A DNA stretch of 7,332 bases from Deltaproteobacteria bacterium. Its GTDB lineage: Bacteria > Desulfobacterota > Desulfobacteria > Desulfobacterales > Desulfatirhabdiaceae. The first letter of the stretch is position 1; every line of letters starts with the position of its first letter. The notes under the pieces were generated by a model, which was not told where the DNA came from, did no database searches, and worked only from the letters and a program-made list of their open reading frames with translations. The translations under genes were made by a program, and so were the position numbers. Location: positions 1-7,332 of the forward strand of contig JAPLJE010000015.1 of NCBI GenBank assembly GCA_026388755.1, read 5' to 3'. Positions 6,018 to 7,332 of this stretch are shown in pieces.

Positions 6018-6121
6018 AGTTCAATCCGGACAATCGGGCTTTTCTCATAGAGTTTCTGAAGTCAATTGAGGACGTTTCAGCAGAAGATCATCCAACAAGT
6101 GAATCGAGCACGACTTCGTGA
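5957..6121 (+). pseudogene. Out-of-frame C-terminal tail of the cassette 4 gene
   Basis: In the frame one base back, ARETIIALNPELFTRDG and then NRAFLIEFLKSIEDVS read on as ordinary amphipathic protein sequence up to the TGA at 6119-6121. Joined to IAEE from the upstream frame, it would give a smooth ending (IAEE-x-ARETIIALNPEL). The natural protein would then be about 345 residues and end just inside attC4, as cassette genes often do. A single lost base, by mutation or sequencing error, explains both frames. A programmed shift is possible, but no slippery heptamer is evident. Confidence 0.5.
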
Positions 6122-6164
6122 GGGCGGCCGCCCTCACGAAGCGACTCATTTATGACGGTTGGGC
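6090..6164 (+). other. attC: attC site 4, with a perfect 28-bp palindrome at its tip
   Basis: The left core ATCCAAC (6090-6096) and right core GTTGGGC (6158-6164) match the consensus exactly. The tip of the hairpin, 6114-6141, is a perfect 28-base palindrome (CTTCGTGAGGGCGG and its complement, with GCGGCCGC at the centre), unlike the looped tips of the other sites. The basal part (AAGTGAATCGAG against CGACTCATTTATGAC) pairs imperfectly with bulges. The cassette boundary falls after G6158. Confidence 0.8.
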
Positions 6165-6230
6165 GACGTCCTTGGTGGATGGTGGGCAATAGATTACAAG
6201 AGTACAGAGTAGCCATCGTATTGAGAAAAC

Positions 6231-7271
6231 ATGCATAATGTGATTTCTTTCATGGCCCGCATTTTTCTGGGCTTAATCATACTGGGGCTCTCATCTTATC
6301 TTTGGGCGGGCGAGACGTTTCCCGGAGAGAAGTGGGGTAAGGTTATTTCTCCGGATGCCGCTGGATGGTCGAGTGAAAGACTAAAAAACGCCGATGACTT
6401 TGCGCGCACATTAAAGACAGACGCCTATCTTATCGTGCACCATGGCGTAATCGTGCATGAGTATGGTGCCACCACACGTGCAATCAATATCCATTCGATC
6501 CGCAAAAGTGTTCTGAGCGTTCTGATGGGCATTTATTCTGATCGTGGCGTTGTTGTCCTCAACAAGACGCTGTCAGATTTGGACATCAACGACAAAGAGA
6601 GACTATCGGCCACCGAAAGGCAAGCGACCGTTCAGCAGCTGATGCAGGCGCGTTCCGGGATCTATCATCCGGCCGCATATGAGGTGCCCGAGGCGGCGGT
6701 TGCCCGTCCGACGAGAGGGACCTTTAAACCAGGCGAACACTGGTATTACAATAACTGGGACTTCAACGCGCTGGGAACAATATTCCAGAAGTTCACCGGC
6801 AAGACAGTATTCGAATCCTTGCGTGACGATCTGGCTCAGCCTCTGCAATTTGAAGACTTCAGCTACAGCTCCGATACGCACTTTCAGTATGAGAGCGCAT
6901 CGGAGCATCCCGCCTACATCATGTGTCTGTCCGCTCGCGATCTTGCGCGCCTGGGCCTGTTGATGTCGCGCAACGGTAGATGGAAAGACCGCCAGATCGT
7001 GTCGGAGAAATGGGTTGTGGAGAGCACCACATCGTACTCGGAAACCGACATCCCCGAGCGCGGCTATGGCTACTTGTGGTGGGTGAATGTACGCCAAAAG
7101 TCGTATTCGGCAAATGGATACAAGGGACAGGTCATGATAGTAAATCCCGTGCGTGACTTGATAATTGTTCACCAAGTTGACACCGAAAACGATCCTAACA
7201 AGAACGTTTCTGGGGGGCAGTTTTCAGAATTGCTTCAGCGGATCATAAATGCCAAGTTGACCGAAGGCTAA
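6231..7271 (+). CDS. Cassette 5: exported beta-lactamase-fold serine hydrolase
   Basis: The 346-residue protein starts with a signal peptide (hydrophobic IFLGLIILGLSSYLWA, about 11-26, cleavage probably after WAG), so it should act in the periplasm. The penicillin-binding/beta-lactamase fold is shown by SxxK (Ser89-Ile-Arg-Lys92), the Tyr motif in PGEHWYYNNWDFNALG (Tyr173-Asn-Asn175) and the third box GYKGQ (296-300) in place of KTG/HxG. The block RSGIYHPA and the tail YGYLWWVN also fit this family, which includes class C beta-lactamases, esterases and the 6-aminohexanoate-dimer hydrolase type. The layout fits an esterase/amidase-type hydrolase better than a true AmpC, and substrate cannot be read from sequence. 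ATG 6231 gives the longest signal peptide; the ATG at 6252 is an alternative, and neither has a strong ribosome binding site. It is the sole gene after attC4. Confidence 0.88.
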   Translation: MHNVISFMARIFLGLIILGLSSYLWAGETFPGEKWGKVISPDAAGWSSERLKNADDFARTLKTDAYLIVHHGVIVHEYGATTRAINIHSIRKSVLSVLMGIYSDRGVVVLNKTLSDLDINDKERLSATERQATVQQLMQARSGIYHPAAYEVPEAAVARPTRGTFKPGEHWYYNNWDFNALGTIFQKFTGKTVFESLRDDLAQPLQFEDFSYSSDTHFQYESASEHPAYIMCLSARDLARLGLLMSRNGRWKDRQIVSEKWVVESTTSYSETDIPERGYGYLWWVNVRQKSYSANGYKGQVMIVNPVRDLIIVHQVDTENDPNKNVSGGQFSELLQRIINAKLTEG

Positions 7272-7279
7272 AGTGGTAC

Positions 7280-7332
7280 ACTTATTCACCCTACAAGCCC
7301 ATCCAGCCGACGCGCAACCGCGCCGCGATTAT
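7280..7332 (+). other. attC: Possible left part of a fifth attC, cut by the window edge
   Basis: After the cassette 5 stop, CACCCTACAAG leads into GCCCATCCAGCCGACGCG and CAACCGCGCCGCG, which has the GC-rich look of an attC left arm, and its position is right. The left core is not a clean RYYYAAC (CCCTACA), and the right arm lies outside the window, so pairing cannot be tested. Confidence 0.3.

Larger units (their letters stand above)
2160..7332 (+). mobile_element. Degenerate integron: intI remnant plus a five-cassette array
   Basis: An IntI remnant is followed by single genes, each closed by an attC-type hairpin with RYYYAAC and GTTRRRY ends. Cutting between G and TT of each right core gives cassettes with ends near 3133, 3953, 5065 and 6158; the last runs out of the window. 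All cassettes and the integrase remnant are on the same strand, with the integrase 3' end facing the array. In classical integrons the integrase is divergent from the array. Same-strand ('reverse') integrons are known, for example in Treponema denticola. The right boundary is not seen. Confidence 0.85.

Noticed and set aside
3077..6164. The repeated hairpins as a CRISPR array
   Set aside because: They differ in sequence, are 63-88 bp long and are separated by whole genes. They share only short end cores, as attC sites do.
6603..7175. 190-codon open frame on the minus strand inside the serine hydrolase gene
   Set aside because: The + strand gene has clear catalytic motifs over the whole stretch. 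The minus-strand translation has no recognisable motif and is a shadow of the coding strand.

Overview
The window looks like a bacterial chromosome or metagenomic contig carrying a degenerate integron next to a fatty-acid/polyketide-type gene pair. The organism cannot be named from sequence alone. The ketosynthase pair and the mixed accessory content would fit a Gram-negative environmental bacterium, for example a Desulfobacterota-like lineage, but that is inference.

Region 1 (1-1872) is GC-rich and holds two translationally coupled genes (ATGA overlap). The first is a ketosynthase with an intact Cys-His-His triad, cut by the left edge of the window. The second is a shorter ketosynthase-fold partner that lacks the catalytic Cys. 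The arrangement is that of a condensing enzyme plus chain-length-factor-like partner.

Region 2 (about 1858-2704) is a scrapyard. It holds a 3'-type fragment of an AAA_14/DUF4143 ATPase, then an integron integrase (IntI) remnant that has lost its middle (including the first catalytic Arg) and its extreme C-terminus. The IntI remnant is bracketed by a short inverted repeat, and a TTGACAARTGATT-like motif recurs at the junctions. The IntI remnant points the same way as the genes after it, with its 3' end facing the array, as in 'reverse' integrons.

Region 3 (about 2600-7332) is a cassette array. Four attC recombination sites (RYYYAAC ... GTTRRRY cores around long imperfect hairpins with bulges) lie at 3077-3139, 3872-3959, 4998-5071 and 6090-6164. 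They separate five single-gene cassettes, all on the + strand: a small membrane/HTH-like protein; a DUF6602-like protein that seems to have lost its internal core; a cytoplasmic trypsin-fold serine protease with an intact His/Asp/Ser triad, in strikingly AT-rich DNA; a two-TM protein with a probable frameshift near its C-terminus; and an exported beta-lactamase-fold serine hydrolase. A possible fifth attC begins at the right edge.

The cassettes differ in base composition and have their own ribosome binding sites, as expected of independently captured genes. Because the local integrase looks dead, the array should be stable unless an integrase acts in trans. The most novel item is the protease cassette. 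The most informative structural item is the same-strand, decayed integron, with in-frame deletions suspected in two of its genes.
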